DNA of 64,000 nt, taken from contig NZ_JAODUA010000003.1 in the NCBI RefSeq assembly GCF_025399895.1, positions 1 to 64,000 on the forward strand, given 5' to 3'. This DNA comes from Streptomyces sp. ASQP_92 (lineage in GTDB: Bacteria; Actinomycetota; Actinomycetes; Streptomycetales; Streptomycetaceae). This document shows, piece by piece, positions 34,834 to 42,760 of this stretch (positions within the stretch are counted from its first letter, which is position 1; each line of letters opens with the position of its first letter). The notes beneath the pieces are model-generated. The model did not search any database, was not told the DNA's origin, and saw only the letters and a program-made list of their open reading frames with translations. The translations under genes and the position numbers were made by a program.

Positions 34834-35997
34834 ATGGACGCGGGACTCAAGCGCGAGCTGGAGCAGAAGGTCCGGGCCGGTGAGCGGCTCAGCCGCGAGG
34901 ACGGCGTCGCGCTCTACGCGTCGGACGATCTGGCCTGGCTCGGCGGGCTCGCCCACGAGGTGCGCACGCGCAAGAACGGCGACGTCGTCCACTTCAACGT
35001 GAACCGTCACCTCAACATGACCAACGTGTGCACGGCGTCGTGCGCGTACTGCTCGTTCCAGCGCAAGCCGGGTGAGAAGGACGCGTACACGATGCGCATC
35101 GAGGAGGCCGTCCGCCTCGCCAAGGCGATGGAGAACGAGAACCTCACCGAGCTGCACATCGTCAACGGCCTTCACCCGACGCTCCCTTGGCGCTACTACC
35201 CGCGCTCGCTCAAGGCCCTCAAGGAGGCGCTGCCGAACGTCGGGCTCAAGGCGTTCACGGCGACCGAGATCCACCACTTCGAGACGATCTCCGGCCTGAC
35301 CGCCTCCGAGATCCTCGACGAGCTGATCGACGCCGGCCTCGAATCGCTGACCGGTGGCGGCGCGGAGATCTTCGACTGGGAGGTCCGCCAGCACATCGTG
35401 GACCACCGCACCCACTGGGAAGACTGGTCGCGCATCCACCGCCTCGCCCACGAGAAGGGGCTCAAGACCCCGGCGACGATGCTGTACGGGCACATCGAGG
35501 AGCCGCGTCACCGCGTCGACCACGTGCTGCGCCTTCGCGAGCTCCAGGACGAGACCGGCGGCTTCCAGGTCTTCATCCCGCTGCGCTACCAGCACGACTT
35601 CGTGGACGTCCAGGACGGCAAGGTCCGCAACAAGCTCCAGGCGCGCACCACGATGGCCACCGGTGCCGAGGCGCTCAAGACCTTCGCGGTCTCCCGTCTC
35701 CTGTTCGACAACGTGCCGCACGTGAAGTGCTTCTGGGTCATGCACGGGCTCCAGACCACGCAGCTCGCGCTCCAGCACGGCGCCGACGACATGGACGGCT
35801 CGGTCGTCGAGTACAAGATCACGCACGACGCCGACAACTACGGCACGCCGAACAAGCTCACCCGGGACGACCTGCTCGACCTCATCCGCGAGGCCGGCTT
35901 CCGTCCCGTGGAGCGCAACACGCGCTACGAGATCATCCGCGAGTACCCCGGCCCGGACGCCTCGCTGCGCGAAGCGCCCCAGCCGATGCGTTTCTGA
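34834..35997 (+). CDS. mqnE: Aminofutalosine synthase MqnE
   Basis: A radical SAM enzyme that adds 3-enolpyruvylbenzoate to the adenosyl group to make aminofutalosine, the second step of the futalosine pathway. The 387-residue protein has the cluster motif CTASCAYC and the TELHIVNGLHPTLPW, KAFTATEIHHF and LTGGGAEIF segments of the MqnE/MqnC group. The ATG at 34834 is chosen over the TTG just before it because GGGAGG is about eight bases upstream. A GNAT gene follows within ten bases. Confidence 0.94.
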   Translation: MDAGLKRELEQKVRAGERLSREDGVALYASDDLAWLGGLAHEVRTRKNGDVVHFNVNRHLNMTNVCTASCAYCSFQRKPGEKDAYTMRIEEAVRLAKAMENENLTELHIVNGLHPTLPWRYYPRSLKALKEALPNVGLKAFTATEIHHFETISGLTASEILDELIDAGLESLTGGGAEIFDWEVRQHIVDHRTHWEDWSRIHRLAHEKGLKTPATMLYGHIEEPRHRVDHVLRLRELQDETGGFQVFIPLRYQHDFVDVQDGKVRNKLQARTTMATGAEALKTFAVSRLLFDNVPHVKCFWVMHGLQTTQLALQHGADDMDGSVVEYKITHDADNYGTPNKLTRDDLLDLIREAGFRPVERNTRYEIIREYPGPDASLREAPQPMRF

Positions 35998-36005
35998 GCG
36001 GTCCC

Positions 36006-36530
36006 ATGGCACTGACGTTCCAGCTCGACCCGCCGGTCACCCCCGCCCTGCGTGACGGAATCCTCGCCCTGTGGACCGAGGTGTCCAACGCGGGCGGGGC
36101 CGTCGGCTTCGTCCCGCCGGTCTCCGTCGAGGACGTACGCCCCGAACTGGTCAAGCACTTCATGGCCATGGCCGAGGGCCGCATGCGGCTCCTCGTCGGG
36201 TTCGACGAGGACGGACAGGTCGCCGCCACCGCGTTCATCGCGTACAACACCCACCGCCTCATGACCCACTGGGTGTGGCTGTACACGGTGATGGTGCACC
36301 CGGCCCACCAGGGCAAGGGATATGGACGCGACCTGATGGAGGCGACCGCCGAGGCGGTGCGCGGCTTCGAGGGCATCGAGGCGATCCGGCTCACCTGCCG
36401 GGGCGGCACCGGCGTCGACCGCTTCTACGCGTCGTGCGGATACAAGGAGGTCGGGCGGGTGCCCGGCGCGATCCGGGTCGCCGAGGGCGACGACAGGGAC
36501 GACATCATCATGCTGCTCCCCCTGAACTGA
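36006..36530 (+). CDS. GNAT-family N-acetyltransferase
   Basis: A 174-residue acetyltransferase with the acetyl-CoA segment LYTVMVHPAHQGKGYGRDLMEA and the later IRLTCRGGTGVDRFYASCGYKEVG, both standard. It starts eight bases after the mqnE stop and is probably co-transcribed. The substrate is unknown. The last 17 bases of the gene, with the stop codon, are repeated 30 bases downstream. Confidence 0.86.
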   Translation: MALTFQLDPPVTPALRDGILALWTEVSNAGGAVGFVPPVSVEDVRPELVKHFMAMAEGRMRLLVGFDEDGQVAATAFIAYNTHRLMTHWVWLYTVMVHPAHQGKGYGRDLMEATAEAVRGFEGIEAIRLTCRGGTGVDRFYASCGYKEVGRVPGAIRVAEGDDRDDIIMLLPLN

Positions 36531-36564
36531 TCCAGCCGCTCCCCGCTCCCCCTGAACTGATCCA
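36515..36564. repeat. 20-base direct repeat at the end of the GNAT gene
   Basis: GCTCCCCCTGAACTGATCCA occurs at 36515-36534, covering the end and stop codon of the acetyltransferase gene, and at 36545-36564, a 30-base period. It looks like a small tandem duplication. Confidence 0.88.
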
Positions 36565-36619
36565 ATTGTGGGCGTGCTTCACTAGTCGGGCAGGGGCCAC
36601 CGTAGAGAGAAGGTCAGTC

Positions 36620-36916
36620 GTGAACGCCGCCAAGCCGAGCGCCACCATCTGGTACACCATGCTGCGCGTGGGGATCTTCATCGGCAGCCTGGTCTTCGTC
36701 GGCCTGCTGGTCCAGTTCGGCGTCGTGCCCAAGGGCGCGGGCAACGCCAACCTCGTCTGGGTCATCCTGCTCGCGCTGGTCATCTCCGCGCCGCTCAGCT
36801 ACGTCCTCCTGCGCAAGCAGCGCGACGCGATGTCCGCCCAGATCGTCACCAAGGTGGAGCGCGCCAAGGCGAAGCTGGAAGCGAACCGCAGCCAGGAGGA
36901 CGGCGTCACCCAGTAG
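36620..36916 (+). CDS. DUF4229 small membrane protein
   Basis: A 98-residue protein with two transmembrane helices (about 16-34 and 45-65) and a charged C-terminal helix (RKQRDAMSAQIVTKVERAKAKLEA). The order fits DUF4229, common in actinomycetes near menaquinone genes and without a known role. The GTG has a GAGAAGG ribosome site seven bases upstream. Confidence 0.82.
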   Translation: MNAAKPSATIWYTMLRVGIFIGSLVFVGLLVQFGVVPKGAGNANLVWVILLALVISAPLSYVLLRKQRDAMSAQIVTKVERAKAKLEANRSQEDGVTQ

Positions 36917-36953
36917 GCGGCGCGCGACGCGTCAGCCTTCCCACACCCCGGCC

Positions 36954-36990
36954 GGCCCGGGTCCCGAGCACACCGCTCGGGACCCGGGCC
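36954..36990 (+). terminator. 16-base perfect hairpin after the DUF4229 gene
   Basis: GGCCCGGGTCCCGAGC pairs fully with GCTCGGGACCCGGGCC around a 5-base loop. This is the strongest stem I found in the window and should end the mqnE-GNAT-DUF4229 transcript. Confidence 0.8.
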
Positions 36991-37075
36991 GCCGCCGTTC
37001 CCGGCCCGTCCGGACCGTCCGAGCACCCCGGGCCGTGCCACTCCGAGCCCCTCCCGTACGACCTGCGGGTCATCC

Positions 37076-37113
37076 GGGGGTACGGGGGTACGGGGGTACG
37101 GGGGTACGGGGGT
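37076..37113. repeat. 8-base GGGGGTAC tandem repeat
   Basis: Four full units and a partial fifth of GGGGGTAC lie about 12 bases before the inverted repeat that overlaps the leader-peptide promoter. Copy number may vary between strains. Confidence 0.9.
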
Positions 37114-37123
37114 AAAAGAACTG

Positions 37124-37155
37124 CTTTGAGGTTCTCAAAGTTCAAGTGTTAACGT
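37124..37155 (+). promoter_or_regulatory. Promoter of the Cys-rich leader peptide with operator-like palindrome
   Basis: -35 TTGAGG (37126-37131), an 18-base spacer and -10 TAACGT (37150-37155), seven bases before the GTG at 37163, so the transcript should be leaderless. CTTTGAG-GTT-CTCAAAG (37124-37140) is a perfect 7-3-7 inverted repeat covering the -35 box and looks like a repressor site. Confidence 0.75.
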
Positions 37156-37162
37156 ATTCGAC

Positions 37163-37276
37163 GTGATGACAGCAGCAGTGCACCAGCACCCCACCGGCGG
37201 CGCCGTTCCGCTCGTGGCGCGTCTGCATGTCGACCTCTGCCGCTGCATGTCCGCGGTCTGTTGCCGCGACGTCTGA
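37163..37276 (+). CDS. Cys-rich putative leader peptide
   Basis: A 37-residue peptide (36 if the ATG at 37166 is used). The end reads RLHVDLCRCMSAVCCRDV, the pattern of actinomycete putative leader peptides that end in clustered Cys codons. In mycobacteria such short frames sense cysteinyl-tRNA supply: ribosomes that stall or pass through the Cys codons change expression of the downstream genes. Here it lies 125 bases before a dicarboxylate symporter gene. That gap has an imperfect hairpin near 37310-37335 (ACCGGTC / GACCAGT) but no clear terminator. Confidence 0.85.
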   Translation: MMTAAVHQHPTGGAVPLVARLHVDLCRCMSAVCCRDV

Positions 37277-37401
37277 CCCCGGCATCATGCGGCGGTGTCC
37301 CCAGCTCTACGTGACCGGTCCACGCTGACCAGTCCCTCGTGAACGGGCGCCGCGCTCATCCGTCTGAACGTCCCCGTCCTCGCTCACCCGGGAGTGTTTC
37401 C

Positions 37402-38766
37402 GTGTCCTCCGCGTCCCCCGCGACCTCCGAGTCCGACCAGGAGAAGCAGCCCAAGTCCGGCTTCTCCATATCCTCGAAGTTCCCGTTCTGGGCCCAGATC
37501 ATCGCGGGTCTCGTCCTCGGCGGCCTGCTCGGCTGGCTCGCCCGCAGCCAGGACATCGGCTGGCTCAAGGAGACCCTCGGCCAGATCGGCGACATCTTCG
37601 TCCAGCTCCTGAAGCTGGCCGTGGCCCCGCTCGTCTTCTTCGCGATCCTGGTGTCGATCACCAACCTGCGCAAGGTCAACAACGCGGCCCGGCTCGCCAC
37701 CCGCACCCTGCTCTGGTTCATGATCACCTCGCTGATCGCGGTGGCCATCGGCCTCGCCATCGGCCTGCTCACCAACCCGGGCTCGGGCACCGGCCTGACC
37801 CCGAAGGACGGCAAGCTGCCCAAGCACACGGGCTCCTGGCTGGACTTCCTCACCGGCATCATCCCGACGGACGTGGTCACGCCCTTCACCGAGCTGAACG
37901 TCCTCCAGATCGTCTTCATGGCCGCCGTCGCCGGCATCGCGCTCCTCCAGCTCGGCGAGAAGGCCAAGCCGATCCTCACGCTCAGCGAGGCCGTCCTGGA
38001 ACTCCTCCAGAAGGCCCTGTGGTGGGTCATCCGGCTCGCCCCGCTCGGCACGCTCGGCCTCATCGGCTTCGCCATCGCCGACTACGGCTGGGACCTCATC
38101 GGCAAGTACGCCACCTTCACCGCCGACGTCTACATCGGCTGCGCGCTGGTGATGTTCGGGGTGTACCCGGTGCTGCTCGCCACCGTCGCCAAGGTCAACC
38201 CGCTCCAGTTCTTCAAGGGTGCCTGGCCCGCGATCCAGCTCGCCTTCGTCTCCCGCTCCTCCGTGGGCACGATGCCGCTGACCCAGAAGGTCACCGAACG
38301 CCTGGGCGTCCCCAAGGAGTACGCCTCCTTCGCGGTGCCGTTCGGCTCGACCACCAAGATGGACGGCTGCGCCGCGATCTACCCCGCGCTGGCGGCGATC
38401 TTCATCGCCCAGATCTTCGACGTGCACCTCGGCCTCGGCGACTACGTCCTGATCGCCTTCGTGTCGGTCATCGGCTCCGCCGCGACGGCGGGCCTGACGG
38501 GCGCCACGGTCATGCTGACCTTGACCCTCTCCACGCTGGGCCTGCCCCTGGAGGGCGTCGGCCTGCTCATGGCGATCGACCCGGTCCTGGACATGATGCG
38601 CACGGCCACGAACGTGGCGGGCCAGGCGCTGGTCCCGGTCATCGTGTCGGCCCGCGAGAACATCCTCGACCGGGGCGCGTTCGACTCGGTCCACCTCTCG
38701 CCGGTGGACGACGAGTACGAGTCCCGCACGCGCGAGAACCAGACCCCGGTCGCGACCGCCGCCTGA
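37402..38766 (+). CDS. Dicarboxylate/amino acid:cation symporter (DctA/GltP family)
   Basis: A 454-residue secondary transporter with eight helices and two hairpin loops. Motifs are SRSSVGTMPLTQK (hairpin 1), the unwound helix with GSTTKMDGCA, and the substrate-binding helix DPVLDMMRTATNV. It imports C4-dicarboxylates, glutamate or a related sulfur-containing solute with Na or H. The GTG at 37402 is chosen because GGAG lies seven bases before it; earlier codons have no ribosome site. The upstream Cys-codon leader raises the possibility that the substrate is cystine-like, as in TcyP transporters of this fold. Confidence 0.88.
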   Translation: MSSASPATSESDQEKQPKSGFSISSKFPFWAQIIAGLVLGGLLGWLARSQDIGWLKETLGQIGDIFVQLLKLAVAPLVFFAILVSITNLRKVNNAARLATRTLLWFMITSLIAVAIGLAIGLLTNPGSGTGLTPKDGKLPKHTGSWLDFLTGIIPTDVVTPFTELNVLQIVFMAAVAGIALLQLGEKAKPILTLSEAVLELLQKALWWVIRLAPLGTLGLIGFAIADYGWDLIGKYATFTADVYIGCALVMFGVYPVLLATVAKVNPLQFFKGAWPAIQLAFVSRSSVGTMPLTQKVTERLGVPKEYASFAVPFGSTTKMDGCAAIYPALAAIFIAQIFDVHLGLGDYVLIAFVSVIGSAATAGLTGATVMLTLTLSTLGLPLEGVGLLMAIDPVLDMMRTATNVAGQALVPVIVSARENILDRGAFDSVHLSPVDDEYESRTRENQTPVATAA

Positions 38767-39186
38767 CCCGGCCGGCACCCCGCACCCCGCAGCCCCGGAC
38801 GCCCGTACCCCGCTCAGGCGGGGATGCGGGCGTCCGCGCGTTCGGGCCCTTGGTGCTTTGGTGCCTTGGTGTCTCGGTGCCTCAACTCGCCTTGCGTGGC
38901 CGGGACTTGGGGCTCGCTTAGCGTGATGGCGCCGTCGCCGTCGGGCGATGAGAGCGCAGGAGCTCCCCGCCACGGAGAAATGCCCCACGCCACGACCGAT
39001 GAGTTCCTCCATGGTCACCAGTCAAAATCATGGCTGGTGCGGCCGTGAGATGTGAGGTGTGAGGCGCGACGCGCGACGCGTAGTACATGACGCGTATCGC
39101 ACATCCCGTGGGCCGTCGCGGTGAGCACCGATCCTCGACCCTGCCGAGAACCGAACCCGACGACCCGAGATTCCGAGGAACCCCAG
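38767..39186. other. Non-coding gap after the symporter gene
   Basis: Beyond the terminator, the stretch has short repeats of GCGACGC and GTGAGGTGTGAGG near 39045-39085. A 40-codon frame from an ATG near 38926 follows a TAGCGT-like box, but its product shows no family features, so I do not call it. The last 15 bases hold the ribosome site of the next gene. Confidence 0.45.
38796..38836 (+). terminator. Long hairpin after the symporter gene
   Basis: CGGACGCCCGTACCCCGC pairs with GCGGGGATGCGGGCGTCCG around a short loop, with only a small internal bulge. It lies 30 bases after the stop. Confidence 0.75.
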
Positions 39187-39759
39187 ATGCGTACCCTGAT
39201 CAGCACCGCGTTCATCTCGCTCGACGGCGTAGTGGAGGCGCCGGGCGGCGAGCCGGGGTATCGCAACTCCGGTTGGACCTTCAAGGACATCGACTTCCTG
39301 CCCGAGGCGTTCGCCCTCAAGGGCGAGGAGCAGCAGGAGGCGACGGCCATGTTGCTGGGCCGGGCGAGCTATGAGGCGTTCAGCCCGGTGTGGCCCGACA
39401 TGGAGGACTTCGCGGACTACAAGGCGATGCCGAAGTACGTGGTCTCCACCACGCTCACCGAGGACCAACTGGTGCCGAACTGGGGCGAGACCACGATTCT
39501 GCGCTCGCTCGCCGATGTGGCCGCGCTGAAGGAGACGGAGGGCGGCCCGATCATCGTCCACGGCAGCGCCACGCTGAATCACGCCCTGTCGGACGCGGGC
39601 CTGATCGACCGCTACCACCTGCTGGTCTTCCCCCTCCTGCTTGGCGCGGGCAAGCGCCTGTTCAGCACGACGGACAAGGACACGCAGCACCTGAAGCTCG
39701 TGGCACACGAGGCATACGCGAACGGTTTGCAGAAGAACGTCTTCGACGTGGTCCGCTGA
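39187..39759 (+). CDS. RibD C-terminal-like (dihydrofolate reductase fold) protein
   Basis: A 190-residue protein with the fold of the RibD reductase domain: a TAFISLDGVVEAPGG opening, MLLGRASYEAF, KYVVSTTL, IIVHGSATLNHAL, and FPLLLGAGKRLF near the end. Free-standing members of this group are NADPH-dependent reductases of unknown substrate. The ATG is supported by GAGGAA eight bases upstream. It stands alone between non-coding stretches. Confidence 0.88.
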   Translation: MRTLISTAFISLDGVVEAPGGEPGYRNSGWTFKDIDFLPEAFALKGEEQQEATAMLLGRASYEAFSPVWPDMEDFADYKAMPKYVVSTTLTEDQLVPNWGETTILRSLADVAALKETEGGPIIVHGSATLNHALSDAGLIDRYHLLVFPLLLGAGKRLFSTTDKDTQHLKLVAHEAYANGLQKNVFDVVR

Positions 39760-39792
39760 CGGGCCCCGGCGTTCGTTGACGGGCCCCGGCTG

Positions 39793-40035
39793 GGGGCGCG
39801 GGGAACTGCGCGAGCAGCGACCAGGGTCCGCGGGTTGAAGGGAGTTGGGGGCGCGGTCCGCAGGGGTGAGGGGGTTTGGGGGCGCGGGGAACTGCGCGAG
39901 ACGCGGGCACGGTCCGCAGGTTGAAGGGGTTAAGGGGCGCGGGGAACTGCGCGAGACGCGGGCACGGTCCGCGGGTCGAAGGGGGTTGAGGGGCGCGGGG
40001 AACTGCGCGACCAGCCACGCACGGCCCGCACCCGA
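39793..40035. repeat. GGGGCGCGGGGAACTGCGCGA repeats, second array
   Basis: Full cores start near 39793, 39877, 39934 and 39990. A shortened copy near 39847 has lost the GGGAACTGCGCGAGACGCGGGCA-like middle (deletion between two CGCGG/GGTCC points). Orientation is the same as the array at 30213. The rest of the gap up to 40218 is GC-rich and shows no gene. Confidence 0.88.
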
Positions 40036-40218
40036 GTCCGAACCCCCGGGCCCCGCCCCCCTCTCTCTGCGCACTCAAGCCCCCGCCGGGGACGCACACC
40101 CCCACCCCCGGAGGGTTTCGGGAAGGGGCGGGGTGGGGGACAAACCCCCGGCCCACCCCCCCCGCATACCCTTGCCAACAGCAAGCACCGCACAGCAGCC
40201 AGAAGGGCCAGGATCCAC

Positions 40219-40920
40219 GTGGGCGAGGGCGAGGGCGAGGGCGACAGCGACGGCAAAGCCGAGGGCGAGGGCGACGTCAAGGGCAGGCGGATGCCGCGAG
40301 CCGTGCGGGAACGGCAGATGCTCGACGCCGCCGTCGTGACCTTCGGCCGCCGCGGCTACCGCGCCGCCTCGATGGACGAGATAGCCGAACGCGCGGGCGT
40401 ATCAAAGCCGTTGGTGTACCTCTACCTCAACTCCAAGGAAGACCTCTTCACCGCCTGCATCCGCCGAGAGGCCCAGGCCCTCGTCGCGGCCGTACGGGAC
40501 GGCGTGGAACCCGGCCTCACCGCCGACGGCCAACTCTGGTCAGGCCTGAGGGCGTTCTTCACGCACACTGCCGAGCACCCCGACGCCTGGTCCGTGCTGC
40601 ACCGCCAGGCCCGAACGCACGGGGAGCCGTTCGCGCGGGAGGTCTCCCTGATGCGCGAGGAGATCGTCGCGTTCGTGACGACGCTGATCCACGCGGCGGC
40701 CCAAGAGGCCCACGGAGCAACGGAGTTGGCCGAGCGTGATGTGACCGGACTGGCCCAGGCGCTCGTGGGCGCGGCGGAGTCGCTGGCGGGCTGGGCCAAC
40801 GAAGCGGACTCCGTCACCGCCAAGGAGGCGGCTGCCACCCTGATGAACTTCGCCTGGGCGGGCCTGGGCAACCTCATGCGGGGCGACCGCTGGTCCCCGC
40901 GCACCCGTTCCGCACCCTGA
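40219..40920 (+). CDS. TetR/AcrR-family regulator
   Basis: A 233-residue repressor. After a Gly/Glu/Asp-rich tail of about 20 residues, the DNA-binding domain reads ERQMLDAAVVTFGRRGYRAAS and MDEIAERAGVSKPLVYLYLNS, with KEDLF closing the third helix. The C-terminal ligand domain is not assignable. The GTG at 40219 has AGGA about six bases before it; an ATG after the acidic tail is a possible alternative. The target is unknown and no divergent partner is present. Confidence 0.86.
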   Translation: MGEGEGEGDSDGKAEGEGDVKGRRMPRAVRERQMLDAAVVTFGRRGYRAASMDEIAERAGVSKPLVYLYLNSKEDLFTACIRREAQALVAAVRDGVEPGLTADGQLWSGLRAFFTHTAEHPDAWSVLHRQARTHGEPFAREVSLMREEIVAFVTTLIHAAAQEAHGATELAERDVTGLAQALVGAAESLAGWANEADSVTAKEAAATLMNFAWAGLGNLMRGDRWSPRTRSAP

Positions 40921-41028
40921 GGCACGTCCCGCTCCCAGGCCCGTGCCCTGGTAGCCGCGGTCCTGGTAGCCGCGGTCCGGGGATCCGCGCTGTGAGGCCG
41001 CGCCCTGAGGTATGCGTCACTCCGGGGT

Positions 41029-41170
41029 CCGCGCTCCGAGACCCGCGCTCCGAGACCCGCGCTCCGGGGCCCCGTTGGGGGGCCCCGGCCGCTCTGAGGC
41101 CCGTGCCGCAAGGCCCGGAGAGTCCCTGAGGCCCGCGCCTCAAAGCCCGGAGAGTTCCTGAGGCCCAGGG
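41029..41170. repeat. Short tandem repeats between TetR and acyltransferase genes
   Basis: Three 14-base units of CCGCGCTCCGAGAC (41029-41070, the last ending GGGGC) are followed by a roughly 40-base element present twice, with AAGCCCGGAGAG and TCCTGAGGCCC as landmarks (about 41110-41170). No gene is seen in the 40921-41339 gap, which is otherwise GC-rich. Nearer the acyltransferase gene the sequence is less GC-rich (41215-41290) and may hold its promoter. Confidence 0.75.
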
Positions 41171-41339
41171 TGATCCTTCGGGAAATCCCACCCATCGCGA
41201 GTTTCTGACCGGCACCTCTGGACTTCATGTGGTAAAGCCATGAGAACATGTCCCGCACACAATCTACCCACAAGTAATTCCCGGCTGCCGGGAACACCCG
41301 ATCCGTAGCGCCCTCGACCAGGGTGCTGGAGGTTCCGCG

Positions 41340-42530
41340 ATGTCCCAGCGCCGGCCGGCGACCAGACTTGCAGCGTTGGACGGGCTCCGCCTCGTCGCCG
41401 CCCTGATGGTGGTGGGCTACCACTACCTCGCGCTGAGCAGCGCCTGGGGACACAACCCGGCGACGATCTTCCCGACGCTGCACCCGTTCGCCCAGTTCGG
41501 CTGGCTCGGGGTCGAGGTCTTCTTCCTCGTCAGTGGATTCGTCATCTGCATGAGCGTATGGGGGCGCACGATCGGAGACTTCGCCGTCTCGCGTGTCTCC
41601 CGGCTGTTCCCCGCTTATTGGGTCGCCATCCCGCTCACCGCGCTGGTCGTGAAGAAGTGGCCGGAGATCAGTTCGATACGCCACTGGGACGACGTCATCG
41701 TCAACTTCACGATGCTCCAGGCGGGCAACGGCACCAAGGACGTCGACGGCGCCTACTGGACGCTGTTCGTGGAGATCAAGTTCTACATCCTGATGGCGAT
41801 CGTCGTCCTGTGCGGAGTCACGTACCGCAACGTGCTCGTCTTCTGCGGGGTGTGGACGGTGGCGGCAGCCCTCGCGCCCGGCCTCGGCACTCCCGTCCTC
41901 GTAGCGTTCGCGATGCCTCAGTACGCGCCGTTCTTCATCGCCGGCATCGCCTTCTACCTCATGCGCCGCTACGGATCGAACCCGGTGCTGTGGGGCCTCG
42001 TCGTGTTCCAGTTCCTGCTGGCGCAGCGCTACATCCGCTACCGCATGGCCAGCAACCTCGGCCACGCGGCGGCGGAGAACCTTCCCACCTGGCCGGTGCG
42101 GCTGGTCATCCTGGCCGGATTCCTGATGGTCGGCGCGATCGCGCTGGGCGTGTTCAACAAGGTGCAGTGGAAGTGGCTCTCCACGGCCGGAGCGCTCACC
42201 TATCCGCTGTACCTGATCCACATGTTCATAGGCCTGACCCTCATTCACCACTTCCGTGGGCGAGTGGCCGCTCCCGTGCTCGTGGTCTCGGTCGTCGCCC
42301 TGATGATGGCCACGGCCTGGCTCATCCACCGCTTCGTCGAGCGCCCCGCCAGCCGATGGATCCGCGACGCGCTGAAGCGGGGCATCGCGGACGTGCGCGA
42401 CAACACCCCGGTCAGCCGGCGCCGCCGGGCCGGTGGGGGTGGCCAGCCGACGGTCCCGCCCGCGACGCCGTCGGAGTTCGATTCGGGCGTGCCGGTGTTC
42501 CTGGGGAGCGAGCAGCGCCGAGTGCATTGA
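41340..42530 (+). CDS. Acyltransferase-3 family membrane protein (OafA/YrhL-like)
   Basis: A 396-residue integral membrane O-acyltransferase with about ten helices. The family opening is LAALDGLRLVAALMVVGYHY, with the conserved His, then FLVSGFVICMS and RVSRLFPAYW, where the Arg-x-x-Arg pattern is typical. It likely moves an acyl group onto a cell-surface sugar or exported metabolite. The C-terminal 50 residues are an Arg/Pro-rich cytoplasmic tail. A GGAGG ribosome site supports the ATG. Confidence 0.88.
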   Translation: MSQRRPATRLAALDGLRLVAALMVVGYHYLALSSAWGHNPATIFPTLHPFAQFGWLGVEVFFLVSGFVICMSVWGRTIGDFAVSRVSRLFPAYWVAIPLTALVVKKWPEISSIRHWDDVIVNFTMLQAGNGTKDVDGAYWTLFVEIKFYILMAIVVLCGVTYRNVLVFCGVWTVAAALAPGLGTPVLVAFAMPQYAPFFIAGIAFYLMRRYGSNPVLWGLVVFQFLLAQRYIRYRMASNLGHAAAENLPTWPVRLVILAGFLMVGAIALGVFNKVQWKWLSTAGALTYPLYLIHMFIGLTLIHHFRGRVAAPVLVVSVVALMMATAWLIHRFVERPASRWIRDALKRGIADVRDNTPVSRRRRAGGGGQPTVPPATPSEFDSGVPVFLGSEQRRVH

Positions 42531-42561
42531 GGGCGGCGGCTGGTGGCGGTCGGTGAACGTC

Positions 42562-42650
42562 GGCCGCCCGCCGCTGGCCGCCCGCCGCTGGCCGCCCGCC
42601 GCTGGCCGCCCGCCGCTGGCCGTCCGCCGTCCGCCGCTGGCCGTCGGCCG
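42562..42650. repeat. 14-base GC-only tandem repeat
   Basis: At least four units of GGCCGCCCGCCGCT start at 42562, followed by decaying copies to about 42650. The tract lies between the acyltransferase stop and the ALF-repeat gene. It is a simple-sequence tract, probably variable. Confidence 0.85.
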
Positions 42651-42760
42651 TGGGGCGGTGACGGGGGGGGCGGAGACCATCCGGACCATGCGGCGCGCAA
42701 AGGTCGATATACCCTAAGGGTGGCCGTTTTGGGCCATTGATGGGTACTTGGGGAAATCAC

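Noticed and set aside
38926-39048. 40-codon frame after a TAGCGT box, possible leaderless peptide
   Set aside because: No conserved features seen and the codon pattern is poor; left as part of the non-coding gap.
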